Source of the DNA: a bacterium
GTDB taxonomy: Bacteria; Bacillota; Bacilli; Lactobacillales; Streptococcaceae
DNA length: 64,000 nucleotides
Assembly: GCA_905221145.1 (NCBI GenBank)
Contig: CAJNCA010000001.1
Span: 62,001-126,000 of the forward strand
Direction of reading: 5' to 3'
Of this stretch, positions 28,921-37,352 are shown one piece after another. The notes beneath the pieces are model-generated. The model saw nothing but the letters and a program-made list of their open reading frames with translations. It made no database searches and was not told where the DNA came from. Each line of letters opens with the position of its first letter. The first letter of the stretch is position 1. Both the position numbers and the translations under genes were made by a program.

Positions 28921-29624
28921 TGAGATATATTACGGTAGAGGATTTGTCCTTCTATTATGATAAGGAGCCAGTTCTCGAGCATATCAATTATAGTGTTGAT
29001 AGTGGGGAATTTGTGACCTTGACGGGAGAAAATGGAGCAGCTAAGACGACACTCATCAAGGCCAGTCTTGGAATCCTTCAGCCACGCATTGGTAAGGTGA
29101 CCATTTCAAAGACAAATACCCAGGGTAAGAAATTGAGAATAGCCTATCTTCCCCAGCAGATTGCCAGTTTTAATGCGGGTTTTCCAAGTACGGTTTATGA
29201 ATTTGTCAAGTCGGGTCGCTATCCGCGAAAGGGTTGGTTCCGTCGGTTGAATGCCCATGATGAGGAGCATATCAAGGCTAGTTTAGACTCAGTTGGTATG
29301 TGGGAACACCGAGACAAACGCTTGGGGTCTCTATCTGGGGGACAAAAGCAGAGAGCGGTGATTGCGCGTATGTTTGCTTCTGACCCAGATGTGTTCATCC
29401 TAGATGAGCCGACAACGGGGATGGATACAGGAAGTAAAAATGAATTTTACGAACTCATGCACCACAGCGCCCATCATCATGGCAAGGCTGTTTTGATGAT
29501 TACCCATGATCCTGAAGAAGTTAAGGACTATGCGGACCGCAATATTCATCTAGTCCGTAACCAAGATTCGCCATGGCGTTGTTTCAACGTTCATGAGAAT
29601 GATCAGGAGGTGGGCCATGCTTAG
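28920..29624 (+). CDS. adcC: Zinc ABC transporter ATP-binding protein AdcC
   Basis: A 234-residue ABC ATPase. Signature [18 protein letters not shown], Walker [13 protein letters not shown] and H-loop LMITHD are normal. The Walker A reads [10 protein letters not shown]: the Gly just before the catalytic Lys is Ala, a departure from GxxGxGKT. Full length for the family and in an intact operon, so it is presumably functional. It overlaps adcB by 8 bases. Confidence 0.94.
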   Translation: MRYITVEDLSFYYDKEPVLEHINYSVDSGEFVTLTGENGAAKTTLIKASLGILQPRIGKVTISKTNTQGKKLRIAYLPQQIASFNAGFPSTVYEFVKSGRYPRKGWFRRLNAHDEEHIKASLDSVGMWEHRDKRLGSLSGGQKQRAVIARMFASDPDVFILDEPTTGMDTGSKNEFYELMHHSAHHHGKAVLMITHDPEEVKDYADRNIHLVRNQDSPWRCFNVHENDQEVGHA

Positions 29625-30423
29625 TTTATTATCTTATGACTTTATGCAACGTGCCTTTCTGGCGGTTATTGCTATGAGTCTTTTCTCGCCGGTTCTTGGA
29701 ACTTTTCTTATCTTGCGCCGTCAGAGTTTGATGAGTGATACCCTCAGCCACGTCTCGCTTTCGGGTGTAGCTTTTGGTCTGGTTTTGGGGATTTCTCCGA
29801 CTGTTTCTACGATTGCCATTGTCTTGATTGCGGCGGTCTTTTTGGAGTATCTCCGTACGGTTTACAAGAGCTTTATGGAAATCGGGACAGCTATCCTCAT
29901 GTCAACAGGTCTGGCTGTTTCTCTGATTGTCATGAGCAAGGGTAAAAGCTCGAGTTCTATGAGTTTGGACCAGTATCTTTTTGGTTCAATCGTGACTATC
30001 AGCGAAGAGCAGGTCATTTCCCTCTTTGTCATTGCGGCGGTTGTTTTGATTTTGACTTTCCTCTTCCTTCGTCCGATGTATATCTTGACCTTTGATGAGG
30101 ATACGGCTTTTGTGGATGGTCTGCCAGTTCGCACCATGTCTATTCTTTTTAACATGGTGACAGGGGTGGCTATTGCCCTTATGATTCCTGCAGCAGGGGC
30201 TCTTCTGGTGTCGACCATTATGGTCTTGCCAGCTAGTATTGCCCTGCGTCTGGGTAAAAACTTTAAATCGGTTATGCTGCTGGCCAGTGCGATTGGATTT
30301 TTGGGAATGGTGGCAGGACTCTACATTTCCTACTATGCAGAAACACCTGCAAGTGCAAGTATTACCATTATTTTTGTAACTGTCTTTTTACTCATTAGTT
30401 TAGTAAGACGTTTTATCAAATAG
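29617..30423 (+). CDS. adcB: Zinc ABC transporter permease AdcB
   Basis: A 268-residue permease of the ABC-3 (ZnuB/MntB) family with about eight hydrophobic segments; family motifs [22 protein letters not shown] and [20 protein letters not shown] are visible. ATG 29617 is chosen, since AGGAGG at 29605-29610 sits 6 bases before it, rather than the in-frame ATG at 29593 inside adcC. Followed 9 bases later by adcA. Confidence 0.94.
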   Translation: MLSLLSYDFMQRAFLAVIAMSLFSPVLGTFLILRRQSLMSDTLSHVSLSGVAFGLVLGISPTVSTIAIVLIAAVFLEYLRTVYKSFMEIGTAILMSTGLAVSLIVMSKGKSSSSMSLDQYLFGSIVTISEEQVISLFVIAAVVLILTFLFLRPMYILTFDEDTAFVDGLPVRTMSILFNMVTGVAIALMIPAAGALLVSTIMVLPASIALRLGKNFKSVMLLASAIGFLGMVAGLYISYYAETPASASITIIFVTVFLLISLVRRFIK

Positions 30424-30432
30424 GAGATCAAC

Positions 30433-31938
30433 ATGAAAAAAATTAGCTTATTGCTAGCCAGTCTATGTGCCTTGTTTTTAGTGGCTTGTTCCAATCAAAA
30501 GCAGGCAGATGGCAAACTAAATATCGTAACAACCTTTTACCCTGTCTATGAATTTACCAAGCAAGTCGCAGGAGATACTGCTAATGTAGAACTCCTCATC
30601 GGTGCTGGTACAGAACCCCATGAATACGAACCTTCTGCCAAGGCAGTTGCCAAAATCCAAGACGCAGATACTTTCGTTTACGAAAATGAAAACATGGAAA
30701 CATGGGTCCCTAAATTGCTAGATACTTTGGGTAAGAAAAAGGTGAAAACTATCAAGGCGACAGGTGATATGTTGCTTTTACCAGGTGGTGAGGAAGAAGA
30801 GGGAGACCATGATCATGGAGAAGAAGGCCATCACCATGAGTATGATCCCCATGTTTGGTTATCACCAGTTCGTGCCATTAAACTTGTAGAGCACATTCGT
30901 GATAGCTTGTCAGCAGATTATCCTGATAAAAAAGAGACCTTTGAGAAGAATGCTGCTGCCTATATCGAAAAATTACAAGCCTTGGATAAGGCTTATGCAG
31001 AAGGCTTGTCTCAAGCCAAACAAAAGAGCTTTGTGACTCAGCACGCAGCCTTTAATTATCTTGCCTTGGACTATGGACTCAAACAAGTCGCAATCTCAGG
31101 TCTCTCTCCAGATGCAGAACCATCAGCTGCTCGTCTGGCAGAATTGACAGAGTACGTCAAGAAAAATAAAATTGCCTATATCTACTTTGAAGAAAATGCT
31201 TCACAAGCCCTTGCTAATACACTTTCAAAAGAGGCAGGTGTCAAAACAGATGTCCTCAATCCTTTAGAAAGTCTGACAGAAGAAGATACCAAGGCGGGAG
31301 AAAATTATATCTCTATCATGGAGAAAAACCTCAAGGCTCTAAAACAAACAACAGACCAAGAAGGCCCAGCAATCGAGCCTGAAAAAGCAGAGGATACGAA
31401 GACAGTTCAAAATGGTTACTTTGAGGATGCAAATGTCAAGGACCGCACCTTGAGTGACTATGCAGGTAACTGGCAATCAGTTTATCCTTTCCTTGAAGAT
31501 GGTACTTTTGACCAAGTCTTTGATTACAAGGCTAAGTTGACAGGTAAGATGACTCAGGCTGAGTACAAGGCCTACTATACAAAAGGCTATCAGACAGATG
31601 TGACTAAGATTAATATCACTGATAACACTATGGAATTTGTTCAAGGTGGACAAAGTAAGAAATATACTTACAAGTATGTCGGCAAGAAAATCTTGACTTA
31701 TAAGAAAGGCAATCGTGGCGTGCGCTTCCTCTTTGAAGCCACAGATGCTGACGCTGGACAATTCAAATATGTTCAGTTTAGTGACCACAATATCGCCCCA
31801 GTTAAGGCAGAACATTTCCATATCTTCTTTGGAGGTACAAGCCAAGAAGCCCTCTTTGAAGAAATGGATAACTGGCCAACTTACTACCCAGATAACCTAT
31901 CTGGCCAAGAAATCGCCCAAGAAATGTTGGCGCATTGA
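30433..31938 (+). CDS. adcA: Zinc-binding lipoprotein AdcA (ZnuA-ZinT fusion)
   Basis: A 501-residue lipoprotein with lipobox LVAC (Cys 19). Residues about 25-310 are a ZnuA-type cluster A-I binding domain with the His/Asp/Glu-rich loop EEEEGDHDHGEEGHHHEYDPHVW; zinc ligands are expected in GTEPHEYEPS, DPHVWLSP, TQHAAFNYL and the Glu of YFEEN. Residues about 325-501 are a ZinT domain (YFEDANVKDRTLSDYAGNWQSVYPF ... VKAEHFHIFFG). It captures Zn outside the membrane and passes it to AdcB. Ends the operon; a terminator follows at 31944. Confidence 0.95.
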   Translation: MKKISLLLASLCALFLVACSNQKQADGKLNIVTTFYPVYEFTKQVAGDTANVELLIGAGTEPHEYEPSAKAVAKIQDADTFVYENENMETWVPKLLDTLGKKKVKTIKATGDMLLLPGGEEEEGDHDHGEEGHHHEYDPHVWLSPVRAIKLVEHIRDSLSADYPDKKETFEKNAAAYIEKLQALDKAYAEGLSQAKQKSFVTQHAAFNYLALDYGLKQVAISGLSPDAEPSAARLAELTEYVKKNKIAYIYFEENASQALANTLSKEAGVKTDVLNPLESLTEEDTKAGENYISIMEKNLKALKQTTDQEGPAIEPEKAEDTKTVQNGYFEDANVKDRTLSDYAGNWQSVYPFLEDGTFDQVFDYKAKLTGKMTQAEYKAYYTKGYQTDVTKINITDNTMEFVQGGQSKKYTYKYVGKKILTYKKGNRGVRFLFEATDADAGQFKYVQFSDHNIAPVKAEHFHIFFGGTSQEALFEEMDNWPTYYPDNLSGQEIAQEMLAH

Positions 31939-31943
31939 TGAGA

Positions 31944-31976
31944 AACCGACTAGTTCATAAGAGCTGGTCGGTTTTT
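31944..31976 (+). terminator. Terminator of the adc operon
   Basis: A 13-base-pair stem AACCGACTAGTTC / GAGCTGGTCGGTT (G-T pairs, loop ATAA), followed by TTTTT. Confidence 0.85.
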
Positions 31977-32037
31977 GGATACTAGATAGCTAGCTTCATT
32001 ATGGACCTTTCAGAACTTTAAAAAATAAATAAAACTC

Positions 32038-32137
32038 TTGAAATATCGGGGCCTGTATGTTAGAATGATTTTAATGGATAAGGTTCATTAGAACACCAAA
32101 GCCCCTAACTATTGCAGTAGTTAAGGGCTTTTTTGAC
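32038..32137 (+). ncRNA. Candidate RNAII-type antitoxin RNA of an Fst-family type I locus
   Basis: A strong promoter TTGAAA (32038-32043), 17-base spacer, extended -10 TGTTAGAAT (TAGAAT 32061-32066) has no ORF behind it and is followed within about 65 bases by an intrinsic hairpin AAGCCCCTAACT / AGTTAAGGGCTT (one mismatch) with T6. The expected transcript is about 32073-32137. The hairpin can terminate from either side and separates this RNA from a converging small hydrophobic peptide frame (32182-32274, minus). ATAAGGTT occurs near the RNA 5' end (32078-32085) and again at 32308-32315, where the opposite transcript would start: the direct-repeat layout of the pAD1 par (RNAI/RNAII) locus. Confidence 0.55.
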
Positions 32138-32181
32138 GTATCTTAGTGATTAAACGGGTGTTGATAGGCTAGTCACTCGGT

Positions 32182-32274
32182 CTATTTCTTACCATCTAGC
32201 CATTTGCAAACGAAATACAAGATAATTCCTGCTATGATCTCCGCTACAATAGTAAGAACGAGCTCAGGTAGTAC
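32182..32274 (-). pseudogene. Fst-like small hydrophobic toxin peptide, start codon apparently lost
   Basis: The minus strand encodes 30 residues before TAG: a hydrophobic helix (LVLTIVAEIIAGIILYF) followed by CKWLDGKK. A short membrane helix followed by W-L-D and a charged tail is the pattern of Fst/par type I toxins. No ATG, GTG or TTG lies between the upstream in-frame TAA and the helix (the first codon is GTA), so it looks decayed unless a rare start is used. It faces the RNAII-like promoter across a shared terminator. The rest of the intergenic region (31977-32037 and 32316-32440) holds no other recognisable feature except promoters. Confidence 0.55.
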
Positions 32275-32440
32275 TTAGATAAACAACGGAGCTAGAAAAT
32301 ATCGTGAATAAGGTTTCTAATATATGTAACATCTCCCTTATTTAAAGTGATAGAGATTAGACGACAATGTGACAATTCACCTCTAATTATTGACATTTCA
32401 GGAAAAATTGCAGTAAAAACTGCACAGCCTTCTTTAAATG

Positions 32441-32449
32441 TGCTATAAT
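32441..32449 (+). promoter_or_regulatory. Extended -10 promoter of the SPFH gene
   Basis: TGCTATAAT at 32441-32449, with only a weak -35 (TGCACA at 32421-32426, 17-base spacer). The ATG is 31 bases downstream. Confidence 0.65.
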
Positions 32450-32479
32450 ACAGGAAAAATAATGATGGAGGTCACGATA

Positions 32480-33379
32480 ATGGCAACATTTTTGATGATT
32501 TTTGTGGTGGTTTGTGTGCTCCTATTGGTGATAGTCACACTGAGTACAGTTTATGTGGTTCGTCAGCAGTCGGTGGCGATTATTGAACGCTTTGGGAAAT
32601 ACCAAAAGGTTGCCAATAGCGGTATTCATATTCGCTTACCTTTTGGGATTGACTCGATTGCAGCGCGGATTCAGTTGCGCTTGTTGCAAAGCGATATTGT
32701 GGTTGAGACCAAGACCAAGGACAATGTGTTCGTTATGATGAATGTGGCAACCCAGTACCGTGTCAATGAGCAGAGCGTGACAGATGCCTACTATAAACTT
32801 ATGCGTCCAGAATCTCAGATTAAATCTTATATTGAAGACGCCCTTCGCTCTTCTGTTCCAAAATTAACCTTGGATGAATTGTTTGAGAAAAAAGATGAGA
32901 TTGCCCTTGAAGTTCAACACCAAGTCGCAGAAGAAATGACTACTTACGGCTACATTATTGTGAAAACCTTGATTACCAAGGTTGAACCAGATGCAGAAGT
33001 TAAGCAATCCATGAATGAAATCAATGCGGCGCAACGCAAGCGGGTCGCAGCGCAAGAATTGGCGGAAGCTGACAAGATTAAAATTGTCACTGCAGCTGAA
33101 GCCGAAGCAGAAAAGGATCGCCTTCATGGTGTGGGGATTGCTCAACAACGTAAGGCGATTGTGGATGGGTTGGCAGAGTCTATCACCGAACTCAAGGAAG
33201 CCAATGTTGGTATGACTGAAGAACAAATCATGTCCATCCTCTTGACCAACCAGTATTTGGATACCTTGAATACCTTTGCTTCTAAAGGAAATCAAACTAT
33301 CTTTTTACCAAATACACCAAATGGTGTGGATGATATCCGTACACAAATCTTGTCAGCTCTCCGTGCTGAGAAGAAATAA
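32480..33379 (+). CDS. SPFH/band-7 (stomatin-like) membrane protein
   Basis: A 299-residue protein with an N-terminal membrane helix (FLMIFVVVCVLLLVIVTLSTVYVV) and an SPFH domain (VRQQSVAIIERFGKYQKVANSGIHIRLPFG ... VTKVEPDAEVKQSMNEINAAQRKRVAAQELAEADK), then a coiled-coil Ala/Glu region and C-terminus with YLDTLNTFASKGNQTIFLPN. This is the stomatin/prohibitin layout linked to membrane microdomain organisation; no enzymatic activity is expected. ATG 32480 is selected by GGAGG at 32467-32471; an in-frame ATG at 32438 overlaps the promoter. Monocistronic with a terminator behind it. Confidence 0.88.
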   Translation: MATFLMIFVVVCVLLLVIVTLSTVYVVRQQSVAIIERFGKYQKVANSGIHIRLPFGIDSIAARIQLRLLQSDIVVETKTKDNVFVMMNVATQYRVNEQSVTDAYYKLMRPESQIKSYIEDALRSSVPKLTLDELFEKKDEIALEVQHQVAEEMTTYGYIIVKTLITKVEPDAEVKQSMNEINAAQRKRVAAQELAEADKIKIVTAAEAEAEKDRLHGVGIAQQRKAIVDGLAESITELKEANVGMTEEQIMSILLTNQYLDTLNTFASKGNQTIFLPNTPNGVDDIRTQILSALRAEKK

Positions 33380-33386
33380 TAGACTA

Positions 33387-33411
33387 AAGAGCTTGGCAAC
33401 AGGCTCTTTTT
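33387..33411 (+). terminator. Terminator after the SPFH gene
   Basis: A 9-base-pair stem AAGAGCTTG / CAGGCTCTT (one G-T pair, loop GCAA), then TTT. Confidence 0.75.
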
Positions 33412-33498
33412 GCATTACCCTTGTAGCTTTGAGGACTAAATCCTCCTCCACAAATTATAGAATCTTTTCTGAGTATTTAGGGAGTGATGGAGGAAATC

Positions 33499-33527
33499 TT
33501 GAAAGCGCTTTTGTTTTGTGCTATAGT
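33499..33527 (+). promoter_or_regulatory. Promoter with overlapping cre for the GH2-GH29 operon
   Basis: TTGAAA (33499-33504), 17-base spacer, extended -10 TGCTATAGT (TATAGT 33522-33527). The same TTGAAAGCGCTTTTG (33499-33513) is a palindromic cre motif with two mismatches at its right end, overlapping the -35 box. CcpA repression of the glycosidase operon is therefore likely. Confidence 0.7.
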
Positions 33528-33562
33528 CAAGTCAATAGACTTGTTTAAAGAGGAATGCTTGT

Positions 33563-36500
33563 ATGAGAAGAGAAGAAGTTTTACGAAATCACTGGTTTTT
33601 TAGCCAGGAGGTGGGGAAAGAAGAAGCCTTGGCATCGGATTTTCAGAGGGAAAATTGGCAGGCTATTCAAGTGCCGCATGACTGGAGTATTTACAATGAT
33701 TTTGACCATTATTCGCCAGCGCAAAATGAGGGTGGCCAGCTAAATGGGGGTCAAGCCTGGTACCGGACGCAGTTTTACTTGGAAGAAGATGCCAGTCTTG
33801 TTTCAGTGCGTTTGCTCTTTGATGGGGTTTACATGAATGCCCAAGTCTATATTAACGGGCAAGTGCTGGGCTATTATCCCAATGGCTATACACCTTTTTC
33901 ATATGATATCACGCCTTATCTAAGAAACGATGGGACGGCCAACCAGCTTGCGGTTTTTGTAGAAAATCAGCAACCTAGCAGTCGTTGGTATTCGGGTAGC
34001 GGTATTTATCGAGAAGTGAAGTTGTTGATTACAGATGCAGTTCATCTGGATTTGTATGGTATTACGATAGCGAGTCCCAAGCTAAAGGAGCAAAGGCAAT
34101 CTTGGGTGGATACCCAGCTTGAAAGCAAGGTTTCAAATGATGGGCCTCAGTCCGTGTCGGTGTATTTGGAACAGAGTATCTGGTATGAAGGACAGCAACT
34201 GTCAGACTGGCAGGCAACAGACTCTGTAGTGATTGAAGCTGGGGACAAACATCATTTCCAACAAGCAATATCAATTTTTCAACCTTTGCTTTGGGATATT
34301 GACTATCCTCGCCTTTACCAATTGAAGACTCGTCTTTATAAAAATGGCATTTTGGTTGATGAAGAAGTGGAGACCTTTGGTTACCGCTATATGGATTGGC
34401 AAGCGGATAAGGGCCTCTTTCTAAATGGTCGCTGGTTGAATATTCATGGGGTTTGTCTGCACCATGACTACGGAGCGCTGGGAGCTGTGGAAAACAAGTC
34501 AGCTGCTGAGAGACGATTGCGTCAGATGAAGGAAATGGGAGTCAATGCTATCCGAATTACCCATAATCCAGCTAGTAGTATTTTGCTGGATCTAGCTGCC
34601 AAAATGGGCCTACTCATACAAGAAGAAGCCTTTGATACCTGGTATGGAGGCAAGAAAGAATATGACTATGGTCGCTTTTTTGAGGAAGAAGCGACTCATC
34701 CAGAAGCGAAAGCAGGCGATTTCTGGTCAGATTACGATTTGCGCACTATGATTGAGCGTGGCAAGAACAATCCAGCGATTTTTATGTGGTCCTTGGGAAA
34801 CGAAGTCAGCGAAGCAAATGGAGACGCTCATTCATTGAAGACGATCAAGCGCTTGCTAGGAAGGGTTAAGGAGGTTGATGATAGTCGTTTTGTGACCATG
34901 GGAATGGACCAGTTCCGCTTTGGCGATGGTTCTGGAGGTCATGAAAAGATTGCTGATTTGCTGGATGTGGTGGGTTTGAATTACTCGGAAGATAATATTG
35001 ACGCGATTCGCAAAAGACATCCCAAGTGGCGACTTTATGGGTCTGAAACCTCATCGGCTACACGGACGCGTGACAGCTATTTTCGACCAGATAAGGAATG
35101 GGTTGGAGATAATCGTCGCGTGCGGAATTTTGAACAGTCGGACTATGGCAATGATCGGGTTCCTTGGGGGAAGACGGGGACGGATTCTTGGATAGCAGAT
35201 CGAAATCGGCTAGACTATGCAGGTCAGTTTATCTGGACAGGAGTGGACTATATCGGTGAGCCAACTCCTTGGCACAATCAAAATGATACACCTGTCAAGA
35301 GTTCCTATTTTGGGATTGTGGACACGGCAGGGATTCCTAAAAATGACTATTATCTCTATCAAAGTCAATGGGTGGATGCAGATCAGCATCCCATGGTTCA
35401 TATACTGCCCCACTGGAATTGGGAAATCCACAAGAGTTATCAACAAGTTGTGGATAAGTATGGGGATATCCCTGTTCGAGTGTATTCAAATGCTGGTTCA
35501 GTAGAGCTATTTCTCAATGGAAAATCTCAGGGGAGAAAGACTTTTCAGGAAAAATGGACTTCAGATGGTAGAAAATACCAAGAGGGACAAGGTTCAGATC
35601 AACTCTATCTCGAATGGCGTTTGCCTTATCAACCAGGAGAATTGCGTGCTGTGGCCTATGACCGTCAAGGTCAGATTGTGGCAGAAGATAGGGTGGTGAC
35701 TGCAGGTAAGCCAGTTCAAATCGGGCTACATGCCGAGAAAACACAACTAGAGCCAGATGGGCAAGACCTCCTTTATCTCTATTTTGATGTATTGGACAAG
35801 GATGGAAATTGGGTGCCGACTGCTTCCAATCAACTTCATTTTGAAATTCAAGGTCCTGCCCGCATTGTGGGTGTGGATAACGGCAGACAGGCCAGTCGTG
35901 AACGTTATCAGGCTCAGAAAAATGGTTGGTTTAAGAGGAAAGCCTTTCATGGCAGGGGTGTCCTTTTAGTTCAAAGCTTGGATCAGTCAGGTCAAGTGAG
36001 AGTAAAAGCCAGTGCTAGAGGGCTAGAGCCAGCAAGTTTTGATTTCCTAGTGGGAGAGGCTTTGGCTTCCCAACTAGTGAAAAATAAGCGCTTGTTTGAG
36101 ATTCGAGTGGACAAGCGGGCAGGTTTACAAGAAGGAGATTCCCTATCTATTGGATTTTATCCACAAACTGTGGATAACCCTGTGAACAAGGTGGGGAATA
36201 GTGAAGTGATTTGGGAGACGAGTGGTAGTGCCCACGCCATTATCAAACAGGGAGTACTTCATTGCTTGTCTGCAGGCGACCTGTCTATCCGCGCTAGTTA
36301 TCAAGGGAAAACCTATCAAACTCATTTGCAGGTCGCAGAAAATACCTCATTAGGGCAGGCAGTGTCTGTACGACCACTTCGCTTGTATACATCTAAGGGG
36401 ACTTATCCACAGTTTCCGTCCTCGGTCTTGGTGGACTATGAGTCAGGCTGTGCAAAACGAGTCAAGGTTGTCTGGGAGGAAATTCCTAAAGAAGATTTGG

Positions 36501-37351
36501 AAAAATTTCATGAATTTACGGTATCTGGTCAGCTTGAGGGGCTGGATCTAAAGCCTTCGGCTCAGGTTTGTGTTCAAGGGATTTACGCTATTGAGCTTGA
36601 AAAGGTTTGGACGCTTGTCAAGGAAGCCCCACATTTACCAGACCGAGTCAAGCTAGTCTTATCAGATGGCAGACGAGATACGGCCAAGGTGACTTGGGAT
36701 GAACTCGATCCTCAAATCTATGCTCAGGTAGGAAAATATGTTCTCACAGGGCAAGTAGCGGGCTGTGAGTTGCTAGCAAAAGTAACCATTCATGTGACAG
36801 ATGCTAGTGTAGATGGGGAAGTTATTTCTAATCAGTGGACTGGGTCTAACCTGCCTCTGCTCTTTGCTTCCCATTCAGAGCCTAATCATCCAGCTTCATA
36901 TCTCAATGACAAGGTTATTGCTAGGAAGAAATCGACAGCCAATACTTGGATTGCCAAGTCAGAGCAAGCCAGCGTGGGCATTCTGTTTGGAGATGCAGGG
37001 ATTTTAAAACCGCGATTTGTAGATAACCTGACCTTGTATTATGTTGAAAATCAAGACTACGTGGCGGTGGATCCTACCTATATCGACTATTATGTAGGGA
37101 ATGAGCCTGCCTTGCCTCGAACTCCCAACCATTTGGACAAGGATTCTCTGCTCAAGCAAGAGGAGAATTGGCGCCCTGTATCAGGCATCCGAAAAGTGTC
37201 AAGTGACAAGGATGAAGAGCTTCGTTTTGAATTTGACAAGGTGAAAACTTATGCCCTTCGTCTTCGATTTGAAGACTTGAACAGTCCCCTAGCCTTAACA
37301 GAATTGCAAGTGCATGCTAAAAAAGTAAAGAAAAATGTAGATAGGAAGTAG
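33563..37351 (+). CDS. GH2 glycosidase (beta-galactosidase-like) with Ig-like and C-terminal binding domains
   Basis: A 1262-residue GH2 enzyme. Order: sugar-binding domain (1-165), Ig-like domain (170-280), TIM barrel (about 283-580) with GVCLHHDYGALGAVENKSA, acid/base Glu about 414 in MWSLGNEVSE and nucleophile Glu about 495 in LYGSETSSATR; then DUF4982-like and GH2 C-terminal domains (about 620-800), Ig-like Big_4-type segments (about 930-1070) and a C-terminal discoidin-like module. The architecture resembles pneumococcal BgaA, but there is no signal peptide or LPXTG motif, so it should act in the cytoplasm. Likely substrate is beta-galactoside on imported glycans; beta-glucuronidase is less likely. 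First gene of an operon with GH29 (1-base gap). Confidence 0.85.
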   Translation: MRREEVLRNHWFFSQEVGKEEALASDFQRENWQAIQVPHDWSIYNDFDHYSPAQNEGGQLNGGQAWYRTQFYLEEDASLVSVRLLFDGVYMNAQVYINGQVLGYYPNGYTPFSYDITPYLRNDGTANQLAVFVENQQPSSRWYSGSGIYREVKLLITDAVHLDLYGITIASPKLKEQRQSWVDTQLESKVSNDGPQSVSVYLEQSIWYEGQQLSDWQATDSVVIEAGDKHHFQQAISIFQPLLWDIDYPRLYQLKTRLYKNGILVDEEVETFGYRYMDWQADKGLFLNGRWLNIHGVCLHHDYGALGAVENKSAAERRLRQMKEMGVNAIRITHNPASSILLDLAAKMGLLIQEEAFDTWYGGKKEYDYGRFFEEEATHPEAKAGDFWSDYDLRTMIERGKNNPAIFMWSLGNEVSEANGDAHSLKTIKRLLGRVKEVDDSRFVTMGMDQFRFGDGSGGHEKIADLLDVVGLNYSEDNIDAIRKRHPKWRLYGSETSSATRTRDSYFRPDKEWVGDNRRVRNFEQSDYGNDRVPWGKTGTDSWIADRNRLDYAGQFIWTGVDYIGEPTPWHNQNDTPVKSSYFGIVDTAGIPKNDYYLYQSQWVDADQHPMVHILPHWNWEIHKSYQQVVDKYGDIPVRVYSNAGSVELFLNGKSQGRKTFQEKWTSDGRKYQEGQGSDQLYLEWRLPYQPGELRAVAYDRQGQIVAEDRVVTAGKPVQIGLHAEKTQLEPDGQDLLYLYFDVLDKDGNWVPTASNQLHFEIQGPARIVGVDNGRQASRERYQAQKNGWFKRKAFHGRGVLLVQSLDQSGQVRVKASARGLEPASFDFLVGEALASQLVKNKRLFEIRVDKRAGLQEGDSLSIGFYPQTVDNPVNKVGNSEVIWETSGSAHAIIKQGVLHCLSAGDLSIRASYQGKTYQTHLQVAENTSLGQAVSVRPLRLYTSKGTYPQFPSSVLVDYESGCAKRVKVVWEEIPKEDLEKFHEFTVSGQLEGLDLKPSAQVCVQGIYAIELEKVWTLVKEAPHLPDRVKLVLSDGRRDTAKVTWDELDPQIYAQVGKYVLTGQVAGCELLAKVTIHVTDASVDGEVISNQWTGSNLPLLFASHSEPNHPASYLNDKVIARKKSTANTWIAKSEQASVGILFGDAGILKPRFVDNLTLYYVENQDYVAVDPTYIDYYVGNEPALPRTPNHLDKDSLLKQEENWRPVSGIRKVSSDKDEELRFEFDKVKTYALRLRFEDLNSPLALTELQVHAKKVKKNVDRK

Positions 37352-37352
37352 T

